From: Tenacibaculum finnmarkense
GTDB taxonomy: Bacteria; Bacteroidota; Bacteroidia; Flavobacteriales; Flavobacteriaceae
Length of the DNA stretch: 64,000 nucleotides
Direction: 5' to 3'
Assembly (NCBI RefSeq): GCF_900239185.1
Contig: NZ_OENA01000023.1
Span: 146,614 to 210,613 of the forward strand
This document shows positions 17,110 to 25,304 of the stretch, one piece after another. The stretch's first letter is position 1, and each line of letters opens with the position of its first letter. A program made the position numbers and the translations under genes. The notes beneath the pieces are model-generated. The model was not told the origin of the DNA. It did not search any database and worked only from the letters and a program-made list of their open reading frames with translations.

Positions 17110-17427
17110 TTAAAGTAATTTTACTCCAGCACCTTTTTCTTCAAATTTAACAGGGTGAGTAGGAGCAAGTATTTTTTCATCTAACGGCACCGGTAAATAC
17201 TTTACAACCACACCACTACATGTTTCTCTTCTACAGAATGTCCACTTTTTTTTACCACCAACTAATCTATATCTGCAATGAGTTATGGTACAAAATTCTG
17301 TAATAGCTACTTCTTCTTTAGATTCAACAGCCTCAGTTTTCTTCGATGCTTTTTTAACAGGATTACCTGCATACGTAAATACACCTGATATAAGTACAAA
17401 TACGAAAGTAATTAATAAATTTTTCAT
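17110..17427 (-). CDS. Small exported Cys-containing protein of the GLPGLI/receptor locus
   Basis: A 105-residue protein with signal peptide MKNLLITFVFVLISGVFTYA and probable cleavage after AYA. The mature part holds four Cys: FCTITHC and FCRRETC, two Cx4C or Cx4-5C pairs separated by about 16 basic residues (YRLVGGKKKWTF), suggesting disulfides or a metal site. I do not recognise a family. It is the first gene of a three-gene block with the GLPGLI protein and the receptor. A substrate, partner or secreted peptide role is an inference from position only. Confidence 0.65.
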   Translation of the reverse strand: MKNLLITFVFVLISGVFTYAGNPVKKASKKTEAVESKEEVAITEFCTITHCRYRLVGGKKKWTFCRRETCSGVVVKYLPVPLDEKILAPTHPVKFEEKGAGVKLL

Positions 17428-17812
17428 TTTATATTCATTTTAATTAAACACTTACTCTTTTAAGGCTTTTCAGTTTCCACCTAATTTGTTGCAACAAATG
17501 TTTTGATACGTAAATATATATATATATATACTGAAAACTAAGTACTTTTATTAAGTTAATTTAATTGAATCTGAAATCTTTTAAAATTTTTGTTAACCTA
17601 AACTTGCTTTAAGTTCTCTTTCTTAATACCTGACTCTATGAGTGATGAGATTCTGAAATAAATTCAAAATGACACTTATTCTTCAATATCATTAAAAAAA
17701 TTGTTGATACTTTGTTAAAAACAGATTAATTAATAACCTCATAATGAATATATTTGCTATTAGTAGACCTTATAAAATTAAGGCGCTGAAAATTCCCTTA
17801 CAATAACATTTA
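17428..17812. other. 385-bp spacer with TA microsatellite and a degenerate repeat copy
   Basis: Holds a run of about ten TA units (about 17513-17531), a palindrome around TTTGTTGCAACAAAT (17490-17504) just upstream of the small exported protein gene, and, at 17652-17674, CTGAAATAAATTCAAAATGAC, the second arm of the dispersed repeat family. The first arm is not recognisable. No gene is seen. Confidence 0.55.
17652..17674. repeat. Degenerate copy (one arm) of the dispersed palindromic repeat
   Basis: CTGAAATAAATTCAAAATGAC matches the right arm at 10211-10231 except for two bases. The matching left arm is absent or decayed. Confidence 0.6.
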
Positions 17813-18634
17813 TTATCTTATAATATGAATATCTCGCTGTGGAAACGGAATTGAAATATGGTGTTCTCTAAATAGTTCATCAATTTTAAAACGCAAATCA
17901 CTTTTAGGTATTTGTGCCTGAAAACTATCATTTAAAGTGAATATTAATTTAAAATCTAACGAGCTGTCTCCAAAATTTTCAAAAATTACTAAAGGAGCAG
18001 GATGCTGATATACCTTCGGATGTTCGGTTGCTGCTTTTAATAATAATTCTTTTACCAATTGAACATCGCTACCATAAGCAACCCCTACTTTTACACTTTC
18101 ACGCGTTGTAGTACCGTTTTGCGTCCAATTATACAGGCTACTTGTTAAATATTTATGATTCGGAATTACCAGTACTTTATTATCAATAGTTACCGCACGG
18201 GTGGTTCTTAATTTTATCTCTTCTACCCTACCTACTTTATCATCTAACTCAATAATATCGCCTACATGTACACTTTGATCTATAATAATAAAAATACCTG
18301 ATATTATATCTTGAAAAAAAGTTTGCAATGCCAAACCAACTCCAATTAATAAGGCTGCTGAAGCTGCAAATATAGCTGTTACATTTACGCCTAATGAATT
18401 TAAGGTGGTTAAGAAAATAATAATATATAACAACCAACTAGCAAAAGAAAAAACAGTGCTAAACTTGTTTTCGTCTTCATTTTGAAGTCTTTTTTTAACA
18501 AATTTCTCAAAATATTTTAATAAAAAAGATGCCAAAATTAGTATAACTATTAGCATTAAAACTGCTTTAATACTAATGCCTATTTCTTTGTTAAATTGAA
18601 GCGTATAGTTCAATATTTTATTCAATTCTTTCAT
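17813..18634 (-). CDS. Small-conductance mechanosensitive channel, MscS family
   Basis: A 273-residue inner-membrane channel that opens under membrane tension. Three hydrophobic helices occupy residues about 20-115; the pore helix reads AASAALLIGVGLALQTFFQDIISGIFI, with the Gly/Ala pattern of TM3 in MscS. The soluble beta domain follows (HVGDIIELDDKVGRVEEIKLRTT is the hallmark), then the vestibule domain to FPQRDIHIIR. Length matches E. coli MscS (286). The gene stands alone on the minus strand, downstream of an ABC exporter operon with its own terminator. Confidence 0.93.
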   Translation of the reverse strand: MKELNKILNYTLQFNKEIGISIKAVLMLIVILILASFLLKYFEKFVKKRLQNEDENKFSTVFSFASWLLYIIIFLTTLNSLGVNVTAIFAASAALLIGVGLALQTFFQDIISGIFIIIDQSVHVGDIIELDDKVGRVEEIKLRTTRAVTIDNKVLVIPNHKYLTSSLYNWTQNGTTTRESVKVGVAYGSDVQLVKELLLKAATEHPKVYQHPAPLVIFENFGDSSLDFKLIFTLNDSFQAQIPKSDLRFKIDELFREHHISIPFPQRDIHIIR

Positions 18635-18671
18635 GGAACTAAAATTATAATAAATTGTTCATTTTAGCCAC

Positions 18672-18705
18672 AAAAAAAGCAGTTATTTTAATAATAACTG
18701 CTTTT
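18672..18705. terminator. Terminator after the ABC permease gene
   Basis: AAAAAGCAGTTATT and AATAACTGCTTTT pair across a 5-nt loop, and A/T runs flank both sides. It ends the ABC exporter operon on the minus strand, before the MscS gene. Confidence 0.88.
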
Positions 18706-18733
18706 CATATTTAATTAATTTAGTGCATCGATT

Positions 18734-20053
18734 TTAACTACCGTAACGCATCCATTTCCATAAATCTTTATAGGTTGGTTTTTTACCATACATTAAAATA
18801 CCTACTCGGTAAATTTTTGCAGCAACCCACACAATTGCTATAAAACTAAGGACTAACAATAGCATTGATAACGCAATTTCCCACCAAGCAACACCAAAAG
18901 GCACACGCATTAGCATTACAATTGGCGATGTTAACGGAATATAAGAAAAAATTACAGAAACAGGACCATGTGGGTCATTAACCACCGTAAAAGCACCCAC
19001 ATAAACAGCTAACATTAAAGGAAGCATAATTGGCGTCATAAATTGTTGCGTATCGGTTTCGTTATCTACTGCTGCTCCAACAGCTGCAAATAAAGAACTG
19101 TACAGCATATATCCTCCTAAAAAGTAAAATATAAATAAGAAAAATAAGGTAAACCAAGGTAATTTTCTGATTTCTAAAAATAACTCGGCTTTATTTCCCA
19201 TTAATGCTTGCATTTTTGCCACTTGATTGGCATCAATATCTTGCGAAAAAACCTGTGAAGTATCAATTCCTATAAATAAAGAAACGACGACAGCTCCAAG
19301 TAATAATAAAACTCCCCATATAAAAAACTGTAACAATCCTGCGGCTCCGTTTCCTACAATTTTACCCAACATTAATTGAAAAGGCTTTACTGATGATACA
19401 ATTACCTCTACAATCCTACTGGTTTTTTCTTCAATAACACTACGCATTACCGATGTTCCGTACAAAATCATAAACATCATTAATAAATAACCAGCAATGG
19501 TTCCTACACCAATTTTCATGTTATTAATCATTTTTGATGATTTTTCACCCGAAAAATTATACATTTTTATATCCGAAGAAATTTTAGCGGCTTTTATTTT
19601 TTCTAAATTAATGCCTAATTCCTTCATCTTTAAATTTCGTAAATGCGTATTTACGTTGCGCTCTATGTTTTCTATGGTATTTAAACCTGGCGTATCTTTT
19701 GAATAAAATTCTACTGAATTTGCCAACAATTCTAAACTATCTTGTTTGGGGATAATTAAAACACCAAAATGATCGCCTGCTTCTACTTTCTTTTTAGTTT
19801 CTTCGATGCCAAAAGTGGTAAAATCTTTGTATTTTATAGTTTCGGTATCTTTAAAATTATCTTTTGAAAAAATACCTGAATTATCGACATATACAATGTC
19901 TTTAATTTTCTGATCGTTTTGTTTCATCAAAAAAACAATCAACGCCATCATGGCAATCATTATTACTGGGCTTAAAAAAGTCATCATAATAAATGACTTA
20001 TTTTTAACCTTCGCTTTAAATTCTCTTGCTATTATTAATTGTAACTTACTCAT
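18734..20053 (-). CDS. ABC-2 type exporter permease (NatB-like)
   Basis: A 439-residue membrane protein. One helix lies near the N-terminus (MTFLSPVIMIAMMALIVFLM), then a large extracytoplasmic domain (about 45-190), then five or six helices in the C-terminal half (including GTIAGYLLMMFMILYGTSVM and GGYMLYSSLFAAVGAAV). This is the layout of Na+-exporting NatB and related ABC-2 permeases. ATG 20053 follows the ATPase gene after 6 bases, so the two are one operon. The exported substrate (Na+, drug or peptide) cannot be told from sequence. Confidence 0.88.
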   Translation of the reverse strand: MSKLQLIIAREFKAKVKNKSFIMMTFLSPVIMIAMMALIVFLMKQNDQKIKDIVYVDNSGIFSKDNFKDTETIKYKDFTTFGIEETKKKVEAGDHFGVLIIPKQDSLELLANSVEFYSKDTPGLNTIENIERNVNTHLRNLKMKELGINLEKIKAAKISSDIKMYNFSGEKSSKMINNMKIGVGTIAGYLLMMFMILYGTSVMRSVIEEKTSRIVEVIVSSVKPFQLMLGKIVGNGAAGLLQFFIWGVLLLLGAVVVSLFIGIDTSQVFSQDIDANQVAKMQALMGNKAELFLEIRKLPWFTLFFLFIFYFLGGYMLYSSLFAAVGAAVDNETDTQQFMTPIMLPLMLAVYVGAFTVVNDPHGPVSVIFSYIPLTSPIVMLMRVPFGVAWWEIALSMLLLVLSFIAIVWVAAKIYRVGILMYGKKPTYKDLWKWMRYGS

Positions 20054-20059
20054 TTTCTT

Positions 20060-20989
20060 TTAACTATTTTTACGTATTGACTCAATAAAGATATCGTTGG
20101 CGGTTGGTATTAATTCTACAAAATGTTGCACCTGTCCTTGGGTGGTTAAAAATGACAACAAATCGTTTGCTGAATTTCCTTGGGTTAATTGTATTTTTAA
20201 TTTCAAACCGTCATTTAACAATTTAAAATCGGCAGGTAAAACCTTAAAGTTTTCTTTTAATTTTGCTTCTACTTCGGATGGGTTTGCCGTATTTACACCT
20301 ACTTGAAAGGTATTTGTTCTAAATTGACGCTTAATATCGTGTAATTTACCGTCTAATATTTTGTTTGATTTATGAATCAAGGCAATTTCATCACACATTT
20401 CTTCTACCGATTCCATTCTGTGAGTCGAAAAAATAATGGTTGCCCCTTCGTCACGCAATTGCAAAATTTCTTTGGCGATTAGTTGTGCATTTATCGGGTC
20501 GAAACCAGAAAAAGGTTCATCAAAAATTAATAATTTAGGCTGATGCAATACTGTAACAATAAATTGTACTTTTTGCGCCATTCCTTTTGATAATTCTTCT
20601 AATTTTTTATCCCACCAGCTACTAATTTCAAATTTATCGAACCAATATTTAAGGCGTTTTTTTGCTTCGGATTTAGTCATTCCTTTTAACTGTGCCAAAT
20701 ACAAAGCTTGCTCGCCTACTTTCATTGATTTGTATAAACCACGTTCTTCGGGTAAATATCCGATGTGTTCTATATGATGTGGCGCTAACTTTTCGCCATC
20801 TAAAATAACTTCACCGCTATCGGGCATGGTAATTTGATTGATAATTCGAATCAACGATGTTTTTCCTGCTCCATTAGGACCCAATAAACCGAAAACACTT
20901 CCTTTTTCAATACTAAGCGATACATTATTTAACGCCGTATAATCGCCATAACGCTTTACTACATTTTTAATTTCTAATAAATTACCCAT
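20060..20989 (-). CDS. ABC transporter ATPase (NatA-like)
   Basis: A 309-residue ATPase that energises the adjacent permease. Walker A GPNGAGKT near residue 40, Q-loop YLPEERGLY, signature LSKGMAQKVQ near 140, Walker B LLIFDEPFSGFDP near 158, H-loop STHRMESVEE near 191. A C-terminal segment of about 90 residues (FQVGVNTANPSEVEAKL and on) resembles the DUF4162 accessory domain of NatA-type ATPases. It is the first gene of the operon and is divergent from the MarR gene; the about 190-bp gap holds both promoters. Confidence 0.93.
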   Translation of the reverse strand: MGNLLEIKNVVKRYGDYTALNNVSLSIEKGSVFGLLGPNGAGKTSLIRIINQITMPDSGEVILDGEKLAPHHIEHIGYLPEERGLYKSMKVGEQALYLAQLKGMTKSEAKKRLKYWFDKFEISSWWDKKLEELSKGMAQKVQFIVTVLHQPKLLIFDEPFSGFDPINAQLIAKEILQLRDEGATIIFSTHRMESVEEMCDEIALIHKSNKILDGKLHDIKRQFRTNTFQVGVNTANPSEVEAKLKENFKVLPADFKLLNDGLKLKIQLTQGNSANDLLSFLTTQGQVQHFVELIPTANDIFIESIRKNS

Positions 20990-21110
20990 TCTTTTTATCG
21001 TGATTTTTTTTTAGTTATTTTTTTAAGCTTGTAACACAAACTTACATATTTTTATACGGATTAGTCATAAGTTTACGCCAAACGTTACACTTTACGTAAA
21101 TGTTAAATTT

Positions 21111-21156
21111 ACTATGCACGCATAATTTTTACAAAAAAATACTATGCACGCATAAT
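21111..21156. promoter_or_regulatory. Two MarR-type operator sites, 30 bp apart
   Basis: ACTATGCACGCATAAT occurs at 21111-21126 and again, identical, at 21141-21156. The core TATGC-AC-GCATA is a near-perfect palindrome, as expected for a dimeric winged-helix repressor. A 30-bp spacing puts both on the same DNA face. The downstream copy ends 9 bases before the -7 box, so binding would block RNA polymerase. It probably serves autoregulation of the MarR gene and the fad operon. Confidence 0.8.
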
Positions 21157-21165
21157 AAATTTCTG

Positions 21166-21173
21166 TATCTTTG
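21166..21173 (+). promoter_or_regulatory. -7 box of the marR-fad operon
   Basis: TATCTTTG is an exact TAnnTTTG match and lies only 8 bases before the ATG at 21181, so the message would have almost no leader. Confidence 0.65.
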
Positions 21174-21180
21174 GACGAAC

Positions 21181-21639
21181 ATGGATAAAAATAAATCAAT
21201 CGATCATCAATTAAGAGCCACTTGGCAAGCTGTTGCAAAAATGTACAATGAGCAAGCTGCAAAGCATGACAGTACCATGGCAACTGCTTTTGTATTATTA
21301 AATATCGATTTTGAAACAGGAACTCCTTCCACCGCACTAGGTCCTTTAATGGGCATGGAACCAACAAGCCTTTCTCGCTTATTAAAAACAATGGAAGACA
21401 AAGGCGTTATCTGCCGAGAAAAAAATCCCAATGACGGAAGAAGCGTAATTATTAAGCTGACCGATCATGGTAAGGAGATGCGTAAAATTTCAAAAGGACA
21501 TGTGTATCAGTTTAACAATCAAGTAAAAAAACATATTACTGAAGAAGAACTAAACCTTTTCTTTAAAGTAACATCAACCATAAACAAACTTATTACAGAA
21601 AAGAAGGTGTATATTGATGCCAACAATAAAACTGTATAA
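21181..21639 (+). CDS. MarR-family transcriptional regulator of the fatty-acid operon
   Basis: A 152-residue winged-helix repressor. The recognition region is LGPLMGMEPTSLSRLLKTMEDKGVICREKNPNDGRSVIIKLTDHG (residues about 57-100), showing the S-R-L-L helix and the DGR wing of MarR proteins. The start at 21181 is preferred over an upstream in-frame codon because the latter would place the operators and -7 box inside the gene. It is 17 bases upstream of fadN and on the same strand; the likely ligand is an acyl-CoA or fatty acid, by analogy with FadR/FabT-type MarR regulators. Confidence 0.9.
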   Translation: MDKNKSIDHQLRATWQAVAKMYNEQAAKHDSTMATAFVLLNIDFETGTPSTALGPLMGMEPTSLSRLLKTMEDKGVICREKNPNDGRSVIIKLTDHGKEMRKISKGHVYQFNNQVKKHITEEELNLFFKVTSTINKLITEKKVYIDANNKTV

Positions 21640-21655
21640 AAAAACCTAAAAACAA

Positions 21656-24061
21656 ATGACAAGAAGAATTAAAAAAGTAGCAATTATCGGTTCGGGGATT
21701 ATGGGAAGCGGTATTGCATGTCATTTTGCCAACATTGGCGTTGAAGTCTTATTATTAGACATCGTTCCTAGAGAACTTAACGACAAAGAAAAAGCAAAAG
21801 GACTTACGTTAGAAGACAAAGCTGTTCGTAATCGTTTGGTTAATGACGCTTTAACGGCTTCTTTAAAATCGAAACCATCGCCAATTTATACTAAGGAGTT
21901 TGCTAGTAGAATTACTACAGGTAATTTAGAAGACGATATCGCCAAAGTTGCCGATGTTGATTGGATTATGGAAGTTGTTGTAGAACGATTAGATATTAAA
22001 AAAATCGTTTTTGAAAAATTAGAAAAATACCGTACTCCTGGTACGATTATTTCGTCAAACACTTCAGGAATCCCTATCAAATTTATGAACGAAGGACGAA
22101 GCGAAGATTTTCAAAAGCATTTTGCTGTAACGCACTTTTTTAATCCTCCACGTTATTTAAAATTATTTGAAGTTGTTCCTGGTCCTGATTGTAAACAAGA
22201 AGTTACTGACTTTTTAATGGAGTATGGTTCTAAGTTTTTAGGAAAAACGTCTGTTTTAGCCAAAGATACGCCTGCTTTTATTGGAAATAGAATTGGAATC
22301 TTCGGAATTCAGTCTTTATTTCATCAAGTAAAAGAATTAGGTTTAACCGTTGAAGAGGTTGATAAATTAACAGGCCCTGTAATTGGTCGCCCAAAATCGG
22401 CAACTTTTAGAACGGTTGATGTTGTTGGTTTAGATACTTTAGTACACGTTGCGAACGGTATTTACGAAAACTGCCCGAACGACGAAGCACACGATTTATT
22501 CAAATTACCAGGTTTCATCAACACTATGATGGAAAATAAATGGTTAGGAAGTAAAACTAAACAAGGTTTTTATAAAAAAGTTGTAAACGCTGAAGGGAAG
22601 AAAGAAATTTTGACGTTAGATTTAGAAACGATGGAATATCGTTCTAAAAAACGTGCGAAATTTGCTACTTTAGAATTAACAAAAACTATTGATAAACCAA
22701 TTGACAGATTTAAAGTGTTGGTTGGCGGAAAAGATAAAGCGGGAGAATTTTACCGTAAAAACTTCGCAGCAATGTTTGCGTATGTTCAAAATAGAATTCC
22801 AGAAATTTCTGACGAATTGTATAAAATTGACGATGCCATGAAAGCTGGTTTCGGTTGGGAAAACGGGCCTTTCGAAATTTGGGATGCCGTTGGTATCGAA
22901 AAAGGTATCGAATTAATGAAAGCCGAAGGAAACCAACCTGCTGCTTGGATTAGCGAAATGGTTGCAAATGGGCAGAAATCTTTTTATGCTATTAAAGAAG
23001 GAGCTACCTATTTTTATGATATTCCTACAAAAACTCAAACTAAAAAACCAGGGCAAGATGCTTTTATCATTTTAGATAATATCAGAAAAACAAAAGAAGT
23101 CTTTAAAAATTCTGGCGTTGTTATTGAAGATTTAGGTGATGGTATTTTAAACTGTGAATTCCAATCTAAAATGAACACCATTGGTGGCGATGTTTTAGCA
23201 GGATTAAACAAAGCAATTGATTTAGCTGAAAAAGATTTCCAAGGATTAGTTGTTGGTAATCAAGGTGCAAATTTCTCGGTTGGCGCAAATATCGGAATGA
23301 TATTTATGATGGCTGTTGAACAAGAATATGACGAATTAAACATGGCGATCAAGTATTTTCAAGATACCATGATGCGTATGCGTTATTCTTCAATTCCTAC
23401 TATTGCTGCGCCTCACGGAATGTCGTTAGGTGGTGGTTGTGAATTGTCATTACATGCCGATAAAGTGGTTGCCGCTGCTGAAACTTACATGGGATTAGTA
23501 GAATTTGGTGTTGGAGTTATCCCTGGTGGTGGTGGTTCAAAAGAAATGGCGTTGCGTGCTTCGGATACGTTCCATACAGGAGATGTTCAATTAAACGTAT
23601 TGCAAGAATATTTCTTAACTATTGGTATGGCTAAAGTAAGTACTTCGGCACATGAAGCTTTCGATTTAGGCTTATTACAAAAAGGAAAAGATGTTGTTGT
23701 AGTAAACAGAGAGCGTCAAATTGCACAAGCTAAAAAACACGCCGTATTAATGGCAGAATCTGGTTATACACAACCTGCACTTCGTAAAGATGTTTTAGTT
23801 TTAGGAAAGCAAGCCTTAGGTGCTTTTATGGTCGCTACCGATTCTATGCACGCAAGTAGATTTATATCAGAACACGATCAGAAAATCGCTAATAAACTAG
23901 CGTATGTAATGGCTGGTGGAGATTTATCAGAACCAACAAGAGTTTCTGAACAGTATTTATTAAACCTAGAGCGTGAAGCATTTTTAAGCTTAACAACAGA
24001 GCGTAAATCATTAGAACGTATTCAGCAAATGTTGAAAACAGGAAAACCATTACGTAACTAA
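21656..24061 (+). CDS. fadN: Bifunctional 3-hydroxyacyl-CoA dehydrogenase / enoyl-CoA hydratase
   Basis: An 801-residue beta-oxidation enzyme. The N-terminal half is the NAD-dependent dehydrogenase (GSGIMGSGIACHFANIGVEV, residues about 12-31; the catalytic His in VTHFFNPPRYLKLFEVV near 157). The C-terminal part (about 490-700) is the crotonase-type hydratase (GANFSVGANIGM, GMSLGGGCELSLHADKVVAA). Domain order and size match FadN of Bacillus rather than FadB of E. coli, which has the hydratase first. It is the second gene of the operon and is followed by a thiolase and an acyl-CoA dehydrogenase, giving all four steps of the beta-oxidation cycle. Confidence 0.92.
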   Translation: MTRRIKKVAIIGSGIMGSGIACHFANIGVEVLLLDIVPRELNDKEKAKGLTLEDKAVRNRLVNDALTASLKSKPSPIYTKEFASRITTGNLEDDIAKVADVDWIMEVVVERLDIKKIVFEKLEKYRTPGTIISSNTSGIPIKFMNEGRSEDFQKHFAVTHFFNPPRYLKLFEVVPGPDCKQEVTDFLMEYGSKFLGKTSVLAKDTPAFIGNRIGIFGIQSLFHQVKELGLTVEEVDKLTGPVIGRPKSATFRTVDVVGLDTLVHVANGIYENCPNDEAHDLFKLPGFINTMMENKWLGSKTKQGFYKKVVNAEGKKEILTLDLETMEYRSKKRAKFATLELTKTIDKPIDRFKVLVGGKDKAGEFYRKNFAAMFAYVQNRIPEISDELYKIDDAMKAGFGWENGPFEIWDAVGIEKGIELMKAEGNQPAAWISEMVANGQKSFYAIKEGATYFYDIPTKTQTKKPGQDAFIILDNIRKTKEVFKNSGVVIEDLGDGILNCEFQSKMNTIGGDVLAGLNKAIDLAEKDFQGLVVGNQGANFSVGANIGMIFMMAVEQEYDELNMAIKYFQDTMMRMRYSSIPTIAAPHGMSLGGGCELSLHADKVVAAAETYMGLVEFGVGVIPGGGGSKEMALRASDTFHTGDVQLNVLQEYFLTIGMAKVSTSAHEAFDLGLLQKGKDVVVVNRERQIAQAKKHAVLMAESGYTQPALRKDVLVLGKQALGAFMVATDSMHASRFISEHDQKIANKLAYVMAGGDLSEPTRVSEQYLLNLEREAFLSLTTERKSLERIQQMLKTGKPLRN

Positions 24062-24088
24062 AGTTCACTCTAAAACATCTACAGAAAA

Positions 24089-25279
24089 ATGAAAACAGCA
24101 TATATAGTACAAGGATATAGAACCGCTATCGGAAAATCAAAAAAAGGGGCATTTCGCTTTAAAAGAGCCGATGAATTAGCAGCCGAAACCATTGAATATT
24201 TAATGGAAAAGTTACCTGATTTCGATAAAACTCGTATTGACGATGTTATTGTTGGTAACGCAATGCCTGAGGGTTCACAAGGATTAAATATGGCGCGTTT
24301 AATTTCTTTAATGGGATTAAAAATTGATGACGTTCCTGGAGTAACAGTAAATCGTTTTTGTTCATCAGGATTAGAAACTATCGGTATGGCAGTGGCTAAA
24401 ATTCAGTCAGGAATGGCAGAATGTATTATCGCTGGTGGTGCCGAAAGCATGAGTTCTGTACCAATGACAGGTTTTAAACCAGAATTAAATTATGATGTAG
24501 TTGCCGATGGGCATGCTGATTATTATTGGGGAATGGGAAATACTGCCGAAGCGGTTGCTGAAAAGTATAATATTTCTCGTAAAGATCAAGATGAATTTGC
24601 GTTAAACTCACATTTAAAAGCATTAAGAGCGCAAGCTGAAAATCGTTTTCAAGATCAAATAGTTCCTATTGAAGTTGAAGAAACTTATGTTGATGAAAAC
24701 GGAAAAAAAGCGACAAGAAAATATACGGTAACAAAAGATGAAGGTCCTCGTAAAGGGTCAAATATTGCTGGTTTAGAGCGTTTACGCCCTGTATTTGCTA
24801 CCAACGGAAGTGTTACCGCTGGTAACTCATCGCAAACAAGTGATGGTGCAGCATTTGTAATGGTAATGAGTGAAGATATGGTTAAAGAATTAAACATCAA
24901 ACCAATTGCTCGTATGGTAAGTTATGCCGCTGCTGGTGTACCGCCAAGAATTATGGGAATTGGTCCTGTTGCAGCAATTCCAAAAGCATTAAAACAAGCA
25001 GGATTAAAGCAAGAAGATATCAGTTTAATTGAATTAAACGAAGCTTTTGCATCGCAATCATTAACGGTAATTAGAGAATTAGGTTTAGATGCAGACATCA
25101 TCAATGTAAATGGAGGTGCTATCGCTTTAGGACATCCTTTAGGGTGTACAGGTGCTAAATTATCAGTACAATTATTTGATGAAATGCGCAAACGTAACAT
25201 GCAAGGAAAATACGGTATGGTAACCATGTGTGTAGGTACTGGGCAAGGTGCTGCTGGTATTTTCGAATTCTTAAACTAA
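24089..25279 (+). CDS. fadA: Acetyl-CoA acyltransferase (3-ketoacyl-CoA thiolase)
   Basis: A 396-residue thiolase that cleaves 3-ketoacyl-CoA to acetyl-CoA and a shortened acyl-CoA. The nucleophile Cys91 lies in NRFCSSGLETIGMA; the catalytic His and second Cys are in GHPLGCTGAKL and TMCVGTGQGAAG near the C-terminus; the CoA-binding region includes GGAESMSSVPM. It is 27 bases downstream of fadN and 25 upstream of fadE, all on the same strand. Degradative rather than biosynthetic use is inferred from these neighbours. Confidence 0.95.
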   Translation: MKTAYIVQGYRTAIGKSKKGAFRFKRADELAAETIEYLMEKLPDFDKTRIDDVIVGNAMPEGSQGLNMARLISLMGLKIDDVPGVTVNRFCSSGLETIGMAVAKIQSGMAECIIAGGAESMSSVPMTGFKPELNYDVVADGHADYYWGMGNTAEAVAEKYNISRKDQDEFALNSHLKALRAQAENRFQDQIVPIEVEETYVDENGKKATRKYTVTKDEGPRKGSNIAGLERLRPVFATNGSVTAGNSSQTSDGAAFVMVMSEDMVKELNIKPIARMVSYAAAGVPPRIMGIGPVAAIPKALKQAGLKQEDISLIELNEAFASQSLTVIRELGLDADIINVNGGAIALGHPLGCTGAKLSVQLFDEMRKRNMQGKYGMVTMCVGTGQGAAGIFEFLN

Positions 25280-25304
25280 ACTAACAATTAAAACAAAACA
25301 AAAA

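Noticed and set aside
21100..21180. Longer MarR protein with about 27 more N-terminal residues
   Set aside because: It would cover the operators and the -7 box; the ATG at 21181 gives the family-like start.
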